From Cryomorpha sp963748925 (GTDB taxonomy: Bacteria > Bacteroidota > Bacteroidia > Flavobacteriales_D > Cryomorphaceae), in the NCBI GenBank assembly GCA_963748925.1, contig CAVVKG010000002.1:62001-126000 (forward strand): a stretch of DNA of 64,000 nucleotides, read 5' to 3'. Shown here piece after piece: positions 34,806 through 43,250 of this stretch. Numbering within the stretch: position 1 is the stretch's first letter; each line of letters begins with the position of its first letter. The position numbers and the translations under genes are program-made. Under the pieces are notes generated by a model that worked only from the letters and a program-made list of their open reading frames with translations, did no database searches and had not been told where the DNA came from.

Positions 34806-35288
34806 ATGGCTAATATGCAAGAAGAAACCTTTGATAAACCTTCCATTTTATATATTGATGATGAAGAACACAATCTGGTAGCGTTTAAGGCAGCTATGCG
34901 TCGTGACTTTACTGTGCTTACTGCGATTTCAGCAGAAGCCGCCATGGAACACCTGGAGGATTCAAGTATTAAACTTATTATTTCTGATCAAAGAATGCCT
35001 AAAATAACAGGCGTTCAGTTTTTTGCTAAGATTAAAAAATCTCATCCAGAACCTATCCGCATTTTGCTTACAGGGTATAGCAATATGGAAGCGGTAATCG
35101 ACGCAATAAATAAAGGAGAAGTTTATAGGTATCTCACAAAACCATGGGACGCGGAGTACATGAAAGCGACCTTGCATCAGGCACTTGAGTTATTTAATTT
35201 GCGCAGAGAGAATAAAAAACTCGTGAAGGATCTTTTGAAAGCGAATGAACAACTTGAATTTTATCTAAGACAAAAACTGTTGAGCTAA
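34806..35288 (+). CDS. Response regulator, receiver with C-terminal helix
   Basis: 160 residues: a receiver domain (about 12-130; acceptor Asp61 in ISDQRMP, KPW near the end) and a short charged helix (LRRENKKLVKDLLKANEQLEF) with no DNA-binding or enzymatic part. Its receiver closely resembles that of the hybrid kinase at 28442 (shared ILYxDDExHNLxAFKAxxRRD). It is divergent from the ThiF-nitroreductase operon. An AGGAG lies 11 bases before the ATG, which is unusual in this phylum. Confidence 0.85.
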   Translation: MANMQEETFDKPSILYIDDEEHNLVAFKAAMRRDFTVLTAISAEAAMEHLEDSSIKLIISDQRMPKITGVQFFAKIKKSHPEPIRILLTGYSNMEAVIDAINKGEVYRYLTKPWDAEYMKATLHQALELFNLRRENKKLVKDLLKANEQLEFYLRQKLLS

Positions 35289-35296
35289 AGTATTGA

Positions 35297-35974
35297 TTAC
35301 CAATTTGGACTTGATCCAGGGGTCTTAGAATAGTGGCTGTCAGAGTCGCCTAATTTCACAACCAGACCGGCCGAGAAGTCTCCTTGGATAATTGAGCTAG
35401 AAGCTCCAACATTTACGCTGCAGCCTGAACCACCGGTACCAACGCCACAAAATAATCCACCACCACCAAACTGAAGTGGCGTGAGCATAACTGCACGGAT
35501 ACGTAAACCAACTTTTTCACTCAAATCAAATTTTACACCACCTTGCAGCGAGGCAGCAAAACGATATACTACATCAGATTTTGGATCTGTTAATACAAAT
35601 GTGGCCATTCCTATTCCGAAACCTGCAAAAGGAGTAATGCCCGATTGCTTTTTTTCATAAATTCCACTAACCAAAAAGTAGTTGGCGAAAGCATCTCCAA
35701 CTTTTTCTATTTCAGAATTATTATATCCATAAAAATCTATTGTTGTGGCTTGACCATACCAAGCGACATTTAAGGCAACTCCAGATTCAAGTTTATAATT
35801 TAAATCTAATCCAAATGATTCGCTGTCTACCATTTTAATATATCCCAAGTCTGGCCCATTATATACGTCAAGGCGTCCACCTACTCGGTAACCATAAAAA
35901 GGAGTTAGCTCTATTGTTTGAGCAACTGAGTCTAAACAAGCTAGGAGGAGAGCAAAAACTATAAATTTTTTCAT
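35297..35974 (-). CDS. Outer membrane beta-barrel-like protein
   Basis: 225 residues with a signal peptide (MKKFIVFALLLACLDSVAQ). The body alternates hydrophobic strands with Gly and aromatic girdles (TPFYGYRVGGRLDVYNG, TPFAGFGIGMATFVL, FAASLQGGVKFDLSEKVGLRIRAVML), as in small outer membrane barrels. A Cys pair (LFCGVGTGGSGCSV) may form a disulfide in a loop. Function unknown. It converges with the response regulator with a gap of 8 bases. Confidence 0.65.
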   Translation of the reverse strand: MKKFIVFALLLACLDSVAQTIELTPFYGYRVGGRLDVYNGPDLGYIKMVDSESFGLDLNYKLESGVALNVAWYGQATTIDFYGYNNSEIEKVGDAFANYFLVSGIYEKKQSGITPFAGFGIGMATFVLTDPKSDVVYRFAASLQGGVKFDLSEKVGLRIRAVMLTPLQFGGGGLFCGVGTGGSGCSVNVGASSSIIQGDFSAGLVVKLGDSDSHYSKTPGSSPNW

Positions 35975-36009
35975 CTTATTTTATATTTAAAGCCCGAAAG
36001 GTAATTATT

Positions 36010-36044
36010 TTGGTGATTATATTGAGACATAATAATTACATTTG
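36010..36044 (+). promoter_or_regulatory. Promoter of the DUF4136-type lipoprotein gene
   Basis: TTTG at 36010-36013, a 23-base spacer, then TACATTTG at 36037-36044, 31 bases before the ATG. The spacer is at the long end of the usual range. Confidence 0.5.
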
Positions 36045-36075
36045 ACCAAATTCTTTTGACAATAAAATAACAAGT

Positions 36076-36690
36076 ATGAGAAGAATAATATTCGGAGGTA
36101 TAATTGCCGCATTGATTGTGAGCTGTTATCCCAAAGGTCCTGTTTATGTATCAGACCTTGATTTAGTGGCTACAGATTATGATGATAGCTTCAATTTTAA
36201 TGATCAACAGACGTTTTATCTGTTTGATACTGTAATGCATATCACCGATAATGATAAGAATATAGACCGAACCTGGGACGAGTTAACGCTCGAATCTGTT
36301 GAAGGGAATATGCTTTCTCGCGGCTTTACACCAGCAGAGGACCCACTTCAGGCAGATGTTATTTTAACTATTTCAGCTTGGTCTAACACATCAGTGAATT
36401 ACTATTATGACTGGTATTCCTACTGGGGCTGGGGGTATCCCGGTTATGGTCCCGGATGGGGCTGGGGCTATCCGGGTGGATACACTTATGTGTACTCTTA
36501 CACCTTTGGAACTGTTTTAATTGAAATGAGCTACCTGGTTGATGTTAGCGATGAATCTAAGGAGATTCCAATCATATGGACTGGACTTATAAATGGTTTA
36601 CTCGATGGATCTGATAGTTCAATAGGAGACAGGGTGGAATCCAGCATCAATCAAACTTTTGAACAATCACCTTATATTCAAGCTCAGTAA
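36076..36690 (+). CDS. DUF4136 lipoprotein
   Basis: 204 residues. A short signal with a lipobox (AALIVSC) then the DUF4136 core: an early DFNFNDQQTFYLFD strand, MLSRGFTP..DPLQADVILTISAW, and a Tyr/Gly/Trp-rich middle (YWGWGYPGYGPGWGWGYPGG). C-terminal YLVDVSDESKEIPIIWTGLINGL matches the family. DUF4136 proteins are outer membrane lipoproteins of unknown function. First of a run with the barrel protein (2-base gap) and two further lipoproteins. Confidence 0.8.
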   Translation: MRRIIFGGIIAALIVSCYPKGPVYVSDLDLVATDYDDSFNFNDQQTFYLFDTVMHITDNDKNIDRTWDELTLESVEGNMLSRGFTPAEDPLQADVILTISAWSNTSVNYYYDWYSYWGWGYPGYGPGWGWGYPGGYTYVYSYTFGTVLIEMSYLVDVSDESKEIPIIWTGLINGLLDGSDSSIGDRVESSINQTFEQSPYIQAQ

Positions 36691-36692
36691 CT

Positions 36693-37283
36693 ATGAAAAA
36701 GATTATCTTATTAATCGCTTTCGCAGCGATTGCCTCAGCAGGGTTTGGACAGGGAAGGGCTACCACCTCGGTACAATACAATGTCGCACTTCCTTTAGGT
36801 AATACATCTGACTATATTGATGAAACCAGCTTTCGGGGCGTCATGATAGATGTAGACTATTTTATCGAAGATGAGTGGACACTTGGTTTTGCAGTAGGTA
36901 TACAAACATTTTATCAAGAAGATGGTAAAGTATCTGAAACAATAGGTACGCTTACTGCTACAGGTGAGAGATATAAATATTTGAATTCGATTCCATTGCT
37001 TTTTTCTGCAAAGTACCACCTTAGCAGGTATGGGGCTGTAACGCCGCATGCTGGTCTTGGTGTGGGTTTCTATTACATGAATCAAACAACGAAGTTTGCC
37101 GGTTTGGATTTTGAGTCTACGGATTGGAAGTTTGGACTTCGCCCTGAAGTTGGGTTAGGTATTGAGCTTTCACCGTCAACAGATGTTATTGTTGGAGTAA
37201 CTTATAACTCTGCATTTAATAGTAAAGATATTGATGCTCAGGGCTATTTAGGCATTCAAGCCGGACTTCGTTTTGTTCCTTAA
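36693..37283 (+). CDS. Outer membrane beta-barrel protein (porin-family-like)
   Basis: 196 residues with a signal peptide (MKKIILLIAFAAIASAGFGQ). The rest is repeating amphipathic strands: TSVQYNVALPLG, FRGVMIDVDYFIEDEWTLGFAVGI, LNSIPLLFSAKYHL, VTPHAGLGVGFYYM, and a C-terminal YLGIQAGLRFVP ending in a hydrophobic residue, as expected for a barrel protein. About eight strands. Function unknown. Confidence 0.72.
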   Translation: MKKIILLIAFAAIASAGFGQGRATTSVQYNVALPLGNTSDYIDETSFRGVMIDVDYFIEDEWTLGFAVGIQTFYQEDGKVSETIGTLTATGERYKYLNSIPLLFSAKYHLSRYGAVTPHAGLGVGFYYMNQTTKFAGLDFESTDWKFGLRPEVGLGIELSPSTDVIVGVTYNSAFNSKDIDAQGYLGIQAGLRFVP

Positions 37284-37302
37284 CCACTATTTTAAAAATA
37301 CT

Positions 37303-37938
37303 ATGAAATTATCATTAACAAAATTCCTCATTTTTTCAGTAATCCTGATAACAGCTTTAGCTTGTTCAAGCACAAAGATAATAGGTAGCTGGAAAAATGC
37401 AGATTCCTCAAAGACCTTTGGCAGCATTATGGTCGTTGGCCTATCTTCAAATGTTGTAGCCCAGAGCAACGTAGAGGTCAAAATGGCTGAAATTCTTAAT
37501 GCACGAGGTGTAAATGCCAAAGGGTCTGGTACCGTTTTTAATCCTGAGATGAAATTAACGGATGAAATGAAAAAGACAGTTGCCAACAAATTGCAGGAGC
37601 AAGGTTTTGATGGTTTGCTTACGGTTGCTCTAGTTTCAGTGGATGAGAAAACACACTATGTTCCTGGAACTACTTATGCGCCTTATTCTTATGCGGGCTA
37701 TGGAAATTATTGGGGATACTACGGCTATTATGCTCCTCAGGTTTACTCTTCAGGTTATTATACCAGTGATAAGGTTTATACAGTAGAAGCGAACTTGTAT
37801 GATGTAGCTACAGAGAAGCTTGTGTGGGCCGCACGTTCAGAAACAACCGACCCTTCGTCCCTCGATCGCTTCTCGGAAGAGTATTCTGAAACGGTCGTAT
37901 ACCAGCTTAATAAAGATGGTATGCTCGGTAAAAAATAA
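37303..37938 (+). CDS. DUF4136-related lipoprotein
   Basis: The open frame begins at 37273 but overlaps the barrel gene; ATG 37303 gives MKLSLTKFLIFSVILITALACSS, a clear lipoprotein signal with lipobox LAC, so I use it (211 residues). The core resembles the DUF4136 protein at 36076: a MKKTVANKLQEQGFDGLLTVAL motif, the Tyr/Gly-rich YSYAGYGNYWGYYGYYAPQ loop, and YTVEANLYDVATEKLVWAARSETTD. The two are probably distant paralogs in one operon. Confidence 0.7.
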   Translation: MKLSLTKFLIFSVILITALACSSTKIIGSWKNADSSKTFGSIMVVGLSSNVVAQSNVEVKMAEILNARGVNAKGSGTVFNPEMKLTDEMKKTVANKLQEQGFDGLLTVALVSVDEKTHYVPGTTYAPYSYAGYGNYWGYYGYYAPQVYSSGYYTSDKVYTVEANLYDVATEKLVWAARSETTDPSSLDRFSEEYSETVVYQLNKDGMLGKK

Positions 37939-37943
37939 GCCCA

Positions 37944-38756
37944 TTGCAGTTTCAGGTTCTTCTTTTTTCAATACTGCTTGCCGCGGGCTGTAGCCAATCT
38001 GATAAGGTTACTGAAACTGGCGAGAAAACGATGAATAAAGAAAGCAAAGTGGAACGAGCTGACGGCTGGCTTTCTCAGCAAATGAATTATGCTGACGAAC
38101 GTATTGCTGGTGTTGATTTGATGGCCTTTGGTGAAAACCCCAACTGGAAACTGACGATAAATTCGAATGGTGATTTAAGTTTTAATACGGAAACTTCATT
38201 TGGAAATTTTGAAGCCTCAGGAGTGGAAGGAATTCAACCTCAGGACCTCAATGCGATGACCTATGGGGCCTTAAATGAAGTAGGAACCATTTCTATAATG
38301 GTTTTTTCAGATTCGTGTTCAGCTTCTTCCGAAATTAAGTTTCCTAAAAGAATAAAAATTTCGGCCAAAAAAGGAGAGGAAACACTTCAAAGTTTTAATG
38401 GTTGCGCTCTTTATTTAAATGATCCGGCATTACATGATATTTGGGCTGTAAAATCATGGAAAGGATTGGGAGGAGAGAAGGAAGTTCCTCACAACGCTTT
38501 CATCGAGTTTAATATGAAAACTCAACGCATATATGGCAACCTGGGTTGTGGCGATATTAGTGGCTACTTCAGTCCAATGGGGAGTAGACTAAAACTGTAT
38601 GCTCTTGACTACACGGATAAAATGTGCCCGGAAGATGGTTCATCAATGGAACTATTTAACCATTTGAATTTTAAAACGCACACTATCCATAGAGCTGATG
38701 TCAATTTACAGCTAATAGCGGAAGGCGACACCGTTACATTTTTGAAAGTAGATTAA
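37944..38756 (+). CDS. META/HslJ-domain lipoprotein
   Basis: 270 residues starting at TTG 37944, supported by the signal peptide that follows (FQVLLFSILLAAGCS, lipobox AAGC). The C-terminal half (about 165-265) is a META domain: DIWAVKSWKG, FIEFNMKTQRIYGNLGCGDISGYF, KMCPED. META domains are found in HslJ and other envelope proteins, some linked to novobiocin or heat stress; no reaction is known. The N-terminal half is unassigned. It sits 5 bases after the upstream lipoprotein stop. Confidence 0.72.
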   Translation: MQFQVLLFSILLAAGCSQSDKVTETGEKTMNKESKVERADGWLSQQMNYADERIAGVDLMAFGENPNWKLTINSNGDLSFNTETSFGNFEASGVEGIQPQDLNAMTYGALNEVGTISIMVFSDSCSASSEIKFPKRIKISAKKGEETLQSFNGCALYLNDPALHDIWAVKSWKGLGGEKEVPHNAFIEFNMKTQRIYGNLGCGDISGYFSPMGSRLKLYALDYTDKMCPEDGSSMELFNHLNFKTHTIHRADVNLQLIAEGDTVTFLKVD

Positions 38757-38774
38757 ACACCTTTATCATAAATA

Positions 38775-38802
38775 AAAAAGCCGGAATTTCTTTCGGCTTT
38801 TT
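38775..38802. terminator. Bidirectional terminator between convergent genes
   Basis: AAAAAGCCG at 38775-38783 pairs with CGGCTTTTT at 38794-38802, with extra pairs inside. A and T runs on both sides allow it to serve the META lipoprotein gene and the convergent SRPBCC gene. Confidence 0.8.
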
Positions 38803-38818
38803 GTCTAGAAAAATAAGG

Positions 38819-39832
38819 TTAGCTCTTTGTTACAGGATAGTAGATTTCAGTTACCCATTTATTCGCATCCGATTCATCAGTAGGACCTGTAACATATACT
38901 TCCCAGGGATTCCCTACAATCTCATATCCGTTCTCGCTAGCGTACTTGGATAAGAACTCATGTGCTTCTCCGGATGTTTCATAAGGCCCAGTGTATTTGC
39001 ATTTCAGCGCCTCCCCGCTATAAGTAGTACCTTTGTTAATCTCGTCAGTTTTTGGTTTGTTACTCTCACAGGCCACAGCCACAGAAATTTCAGCCATATC
39101 ATTCTCATAATCCCATAATGAGTAAATTGCAAAAGGTGCACCAATCATATTGTTTTGAGCATCTTCTCCCAGATAGCTGAAAAGCTTTTCATAACGCTCA
39201 CTAAAATATTCATTATCTACATTACTGATTGGAGTTTTATTATAAATATAATAGTAGGGATGTGATTCGGTCGTAACCAATTCGGCTTCAAGTTTTTGTT
39301 TGGAGGCCATTTGACTTGAGCGCTCTTCTGCAACTCTCTTCATGTTTGCCAGACCCCGCTCAAAATCAGGTGCCATTTGTGACTCCATATCAGCTTCATC
39401 CATCCAGAATAAATATCCCGGTAGTTGGCCAGTTATGGTCCAAATAGCTTTTACACCATCCTCTTCATTCGAAAAATTCCAGCTTATTATTGACTCAGAT
39501 TCAAAGGGGTCTGTAAAAACCAATTTACTCTTTATATATTCATTTGGCTGGCTTTCGAGAATTTCCATCCAACCAGTGCCCACCGAGTCATTTCCGGTCC
39601 ATTTGTATATGGCGCCAACACCACTTTCTGGACCTTCATATGTTTTAGTCATATTCGGATCCATTGCTTCCCATGGGCTCCAGGCATCTCTCTGCTTGTG
39701 GTTATTCACCAAACCAAATACCACATTCGTAGGAGCGTCAATCGTAATTTCACGCGTTACCTCATAATCTGTGGGGCTACACGAACTCAATGCTATTGCG
39801 CAAACAGCAAAGGGTAAAAATAAATTTTTCAT
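38819..39832 (-). CDS. SRPBCC plus GyrI-like effector-binding lipoprotein
   Basis: 337 residues. A lipoprotein signal (AIALSSC), then an SRPBCC/polyketide-cyclase-like domain (about 25-170: EVTREITIDAPTNVVFGLV, RDAWSPWEAMDPNMT, KAIWTITGQLPGYLFW), and a C-terminal AraC-type effector-binding domain (about 200-337: GAPFAIYSLWDYE, EAHEFLSKYASENGYEIVGNPWEVYV). Both domains bind small ligands, so it probably senses or carries a hydrophobic molecule. No DNA-binding part. Confidence 0.78.
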   Translation of the reverse strand: MKNLFLPFAVCAIALSSCSPTDYEVTREITIDAPTNVVFGLVNNHKQRDAWSPWEAMDPNMTKTYEGPESGVGAIYKWTGNDSVGTGWMEILESQPNEYIKSKLVFTDPFESESIISWNFSNEEDGVKAIWTITGQLPGYLFWMDEADMESQMAPDFERGLANMKRVAEERSSQMASKQKLEAELVTTESHPYYYIYNKTPISNVDNEYFSERYEKLFSYLGEDAQNNMIGAPFAIYSLWDYENDMAEISVAVACESNKPKTDEINKGTTYSGEALKCKYTGPYETSGEAHEFLSKYASENGYEIVGNPWEVYVTGPTDESDANKWVTEIYYPVTKS

Positions 39833-39976
39833 GGTGATACGTTTAATAGGTTTAATCGAATGTAGTGATTTTAAGCCGAATGGAATATAAAGTACAGAAA
39901 ATTTTAGTTTATAATAAGTAAAGTATTAAAGAATCGATAAAAAATTGAAAGTCACATACATCACGAAGTCTCAGCA

Positions 39977-40789
39977 CTATTCGTTCTCAGTGGTGCTTAG
40001 TCTTGCAACACCATCAAGTTGTTTATAGGTTTCATCGGCTTGATCAACGAAACGTACCTTCTTATCATGAATACCTAAAAATGCTGCAACAGAGTGGGTG
40101 AGTTGTTTTTTGAGAATATCAATTACGGTGTTAAGCTCATCAGGTCCTAACTTTACTTCCTCATGTACCCTTTTTTGGAGTCGCTCTTTTATTTTAGCTG
40201 CCTCAAGCTGTAAAAGAGGGTTGGTTCTGCGGTGGCTGCCACCTAGATATGGTTTTTTGTGTTCCAGAACCTCGGCTATAATCCAATCGTAATTTAAATC
40301 AGTGAATGACAATGACTTTAAATTCATATTTGCAATAAGTACCTCATCATTGTGGTATTTAATGCGTAGTTCATTTAAATCAACTCCATATTTCGCGACC
40401 AAATCTACTTTTAGTGCACCTATGAATTGGATGGTCTTACCCTCGTCAGATATCTGCTCTTCATTCCAGGTGCGCGTGAAATTTGTATCTACCTCAAAAA
40501 GTCCTACATCCAGAATTTGACGAATCGCAGAGAGGTTAAATTTCCTGTTTCTAAGTTCTTCATTTTCATTTCGCACCTTCATCAACTGGGCATCTTCTGC
40601 TTCCAGCTTTTTTCGAAGTGATTCGATTTCAGCATCTTTTGTTCTAATAAAAGCTGAGTATAGTGCATAGAAAACAGCCATTGCACCAACAAAAATTGCC
40701 GAATAGGCCAGAAATTCATTGAAAATGATAGCCAACAGTATAGCTACTGCAGCCATCACAATCAGAATGTTTCTCAAATTCTTTTTCAT
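39977..40789 (-). CDS. Hypothetical membrane-anchored coiled-coil protein
   Basis: 270 residues with two N-terminal helices (about 8-45) and a coiled coil (about 50-78, RKKLEAEDAQLMKVRNENEEL). The globular region begins near 82 (NLSAIRQILDVGLFEVDTNFTR) with GALKVDLVAKYGVDLNEL in the middle. The pattern is loosely like DUF4230 proteins; I am not confident. Cytoplasmic or periplasmic side unknown. It is single. Confidence 0.55.
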   Translation of the reverse strand: MKKNLRNILIVMAAVAILLAIIFNEFLAYSAIFVGAMAVFYALYSAFIRTKDAEIESLRKKLEAEDAQLMKVRNENEELRNRKFNLSAIRQILDVGLFEVDTNFTRTWNEEQISDEGKTIQFIGALKVDLVAKYGVDLNELRIKYHNDEVLIANMNLKSLSFTDLNYDWIIAEVLEHKKPYLGGSHRRTNPLLQLEAAKIKERLQKRVHEEVKLGPDELNTVIDILKKQLTHSVAAFLGIHDKKVRFVDQADETYKQLDGVARLSTTENE

Positions 40790-40989
40790 GAGCTAAAGGT
40801 AATATGATAAGAGTAATAATTGCAAAATGAAAAAAACCGGTTCAGTTGTTTTTTGAGAATAGTCTTATAAGCCATTACATGGTTTTTAGTATTACTGCGG
40901 CACCTCATCTTATTTATGATTTAGATTTTAAAATTGTCGTGTTCTAAACAATTTATATAAAACCCTGTTCCGGTTAAATAAAATCAAAG

Positions 40990-40997
40990 TATATTTG
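40990..40997 (+). promoter_or_regulatory. -7 box (TATATTTG) before the ECF sigma gene
   Basis: A perfect TAnnTTTG match 23 bases before the TTG start of the sigma factor gene. The -33 element is unclear. Confidence 0.45.
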
Positions 40998-41020
40998 AAC
41001 CAATTTTATCATTAACCATT

Positions 41021-41563
41021 TTGGAAGTAACCTCAATTGAGAATCAAATAGTAAGCATGCTCTCCGCTGGAGACGTACGAGCTATGGATTTGTTGTATGA
41101 CCATTATTCGGATGCGCTATATGGGGTTACTTTACGAATTGTGGGTAATGAAGATCAAGCTAAGGATGTTTTACAAGATGCTTTTATAAAAATATGGAAG
41201 AAATCTAAATCTTACGATTCATCCAAAGGTAGGCTGTTTACATGGCTTATAAGTATAGTGCGAAATCAAAGTATTGACGCCATTCGGAAAAATAAACGGG
41301 AAGGAAAAATCTATGGTCAAAGCAATGACGTAGTTTTAGAGAATAAGAGTGCAGACAATATTGACTTAGGCCTTAACCACGATATTAAGAAGGTGCTTGC
41401 ACAATTAGACGAGCATCAAAAAGAATTATTAGAGCATTCGTATATATTGGGATACACACATCCTGAGATAGCCGAGAAACTGGAATTACCAATAGGAACT
41501 GTTAAAACAAGGATAAGAAGCGCAATGATTGAGTTGCGTACACTTTTCAGTAATGGACATTAA
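41021..41563 (+). CDS. ECF-type RNA polymerase sigma factor
   Basis: A 180-residue sigma-70 family protein. Region 2 includes LYDHYSDALYGVTLRIVGNEDQAKDVLQDAFIKIW, and region 4 has LLEHSYILGYTHPEIAEKLELPIGTVKTRIRSAM, the HTH that binds the -35. The TTG at 41021 is used as start because it gives a normal N-terminus (MEVTSIENQIVSML). It overlaps the anti-sigma gene by 11 bases, so the two are translated together. Confidence 0.88.
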   Translation: MEVTSIENQIVSMLSAGDVRAMDLLYDHYSDALYGVTLRIVGNEDQAKDVLQDAFIKIWKKSKSYDSSKGRLFTWLISIVRNQSIDAIRKNKREGKIYGQSNDVVLENKSADNIDLGLNHDIKKVLAQLDEHQKELLEHSYILGYTHPEIAEKLELPIGTVKTRIRSAMIELRTLFSNGH

Positions 41564-42386
41564 CGCATACATATCGTCTGGAATTCTTCAGGATTACACC
41601 CTTGGACAGGTAAGTGACCAAGAGCGTAAGGAAGTTGAATGCATGAGTAAAATCTATCCGGAAATAAACGAAGCACTGAAAGTCGCAGAGAGTGATCTTG
41701 AGCGCTTTGCTTTGTCATATGCTGTAAAGGCGCCTGCCGGTTTAAAGAGTAGTATCATGGATGCGGTCAGGAAGCAATCACAGGATCAGAATATGACCGT
41801 TGTAAGTTCTGAAAAATCTGTTGAGAATAAAGAGATTTTTGTTCAAAGCGAGGTTACCGAAAGAAAATCAATTTGGACTGGCTTGGCTGCAGCCGCTGCT
41901 ATCATCGCTATTTGCTTTGCCGCTTGGCAATATTCAGAAAATCAGTCAACTAAATCTGAACTACAAGCTCTGAATAATGAGCAAAACCTGATTGAAGAAA
42001 GATCAGTTGAGTTAGAGCAGAGGGTTGCAGAACTATCAGATGGTCTTAATGAAGTTTACAACCCTTCAGTCAGCAAAGTAATGCTCAATTCGGTTAAGGA
42101 AAATGACCCAATGAAGCTTGCACTTTTGTGGAATAAAGAAACAGGTGAGGTAAAACTTAATACATCAGCATTACCAGCCTTACCAGCCGATAAGCAGTAC
42201 CAGTTATGGGTGCTTAAGGATGGAAAGCCTTCTGACATGGGAGTTTTGAGCAAGACCGATACCGGTATTTTAGTTGCTTCAAATACTGTCAAAGAAGGGG
42301 ATGCATTCGCTATTACAATAGAGCCTCTTGGCGGTTTACCATCTCCAAGTTTAGACCAGTTGGTGGTAATGGGGTCTACAACCTAA
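41553..42386 (+). CDS. RskA-type anti-sigma factor
   Basis: The frame opens at 41529, but ATG 41553 gives MDINAYISSGILQDYTLG, the typical start of an anti-sigma domain, and I use it (277 residues). There is an N-terminal cytoplasmic part (about 1-105), one transmembrane helix (GLAAAAAIIAICFAAW), a coiled coil, and a C-terminal RskA domain (QYQLWVLKDGKPSDMGVL, AFAITIEPLGGLPSPS). The cytoplasmic part sequesters the sigma factor until a signal releases it. The signal is unknown. Confidence 0.83.
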   Translation: MDINAYISSGILQDYTLGQVSDQERKEVECMSKIYPEINEALKVAESDLERFALSYAVKAPAGLKSSIMDAVRKQSQDQNMTVVSSEKSVENKEIFVQSEVTERKSIWTGLAAAAAIIAICFAAWQYSENQSTKSELQALNNEQNLIEERSVELEQRVAELSDGLNEVYNPSVSKVMLNSVKENDPMKLALLWNKETGEVKLNTSALPALPADKQYQLWVLKDGKPSDMGVLSKTDTGILVASNTVKEGDAFAITIEPLGGLPSPSLDQLVVMGSTT

Positions 42387-42536
42387 AGTATTTTCAGCAT
42401 ATTTCCATTCCATACACTATTCCTTCAAAGAATTTATTTGATTGGTTGAGCATAGCAAATTTCAAATAAACCATTGGGATTAATGCTTTTAATTCCATAA
42501 CATTGGAGTCTAATAATCAATAAAATTATTCTGAAA

Positions 42537-43127
42537 ATGCGACTTTTAATATCCTTCGTTTTCCTCTTGTCGGTGCACAGTCTACAAGCGAGTTCACACC
42601 ATTACATTAGTGAAAACATCATAGAAACAAGTGATACTTTCGGGTATATTTCCGATAATGAAATATCCGATCCTGAATGGAAAACGCTTCAAGATTCACT
42701 ATTCACTATAAAGTATCCCGCAACGTGGGAGATGAATCATACCGGTCAAAAGGGATTAAGCTTTGTTGTAATATCTCCACTAGAAGGCGCAACAGACAAA
42801 TTTAGAGAGAATTTAAGCTTCGTAATTCAAAGTATGAAGAATGATGATAGCACTCTGGAAGATTTTGTAGGAGATAATACCTCTCAAATTTTGGAGATGA
42901 TCGACAATAGCAAGATGCTTAAAAATGAGGAGAAAATGATTGGTAAGATCAAATACCGGGAGGTGGTTTATACCGGAACTCAAGGTAATATGGAGTTGAT
43001 TAATACCCAGCGATATATGTATCATGGTGATGATGCCTATGTGTTTACATTTACGCGTATAGCTGGAAGGGATAGCAATTTTGATACTGATGGAGTAAAG
43101 ATTATGGATAGTCTGAAATTTAAGTAA
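42537..43127 (+). CDS. Exported PsbP/DcrB-like protein
   Basis: 196 residues with a signal peptide (MRLLISFVFLLSVHSLQA). The core has the PsbP/DcrB-like pattern of a small alpha/beta sandwich: FTIKYPATWEMN, FVVISPLEG..KFRENLSFVIQ, TQRYMYHGDDAYVFTFTR and KIMDSLKF at the C-terminus. The family has no fixed reaction. It follows the sigma/anti-sigma genes after 150 bases with no visible promoter, so co-regulation is possible but not shown. Confidence 0.62.
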   Translation: MRLLISFVFLLSVHSLQASSHHYISENIIETSDTFGYISDNEISDPEWKTLQDSLFTIKYPATWEMNHTGQKGLSFVVISPLEGATDKFRENLSFVIQSMKNDDSTLEDFVGDNTSQILEMIDNSKMLKNEEKMIGKIKYREVVYTGTQGNMELINTQRYMYHGDDAYVFTFTRIAGRDSNFDTDGVKIMDSLKFK

Positions 43128-43250
43128 ATAGAGCTTTTTTGATTATTCAAACGTATCCTCAATAAAATCCCCAAAGTCAGTTAATAAAATCTCTACAAGT
43201 GAGATGAGATTCAGCCTGGATTCACGGGTATATTGATACACTCTATTTAA

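Noticed and set aside
40831..40854. Hairpin AAAAAAC/GTTTTTT as a terminator
   Set aside because: The stem is nearly all A-T with a 10-base loop and lies on the promoter side of both flanking genes, so it would not end either transcript.
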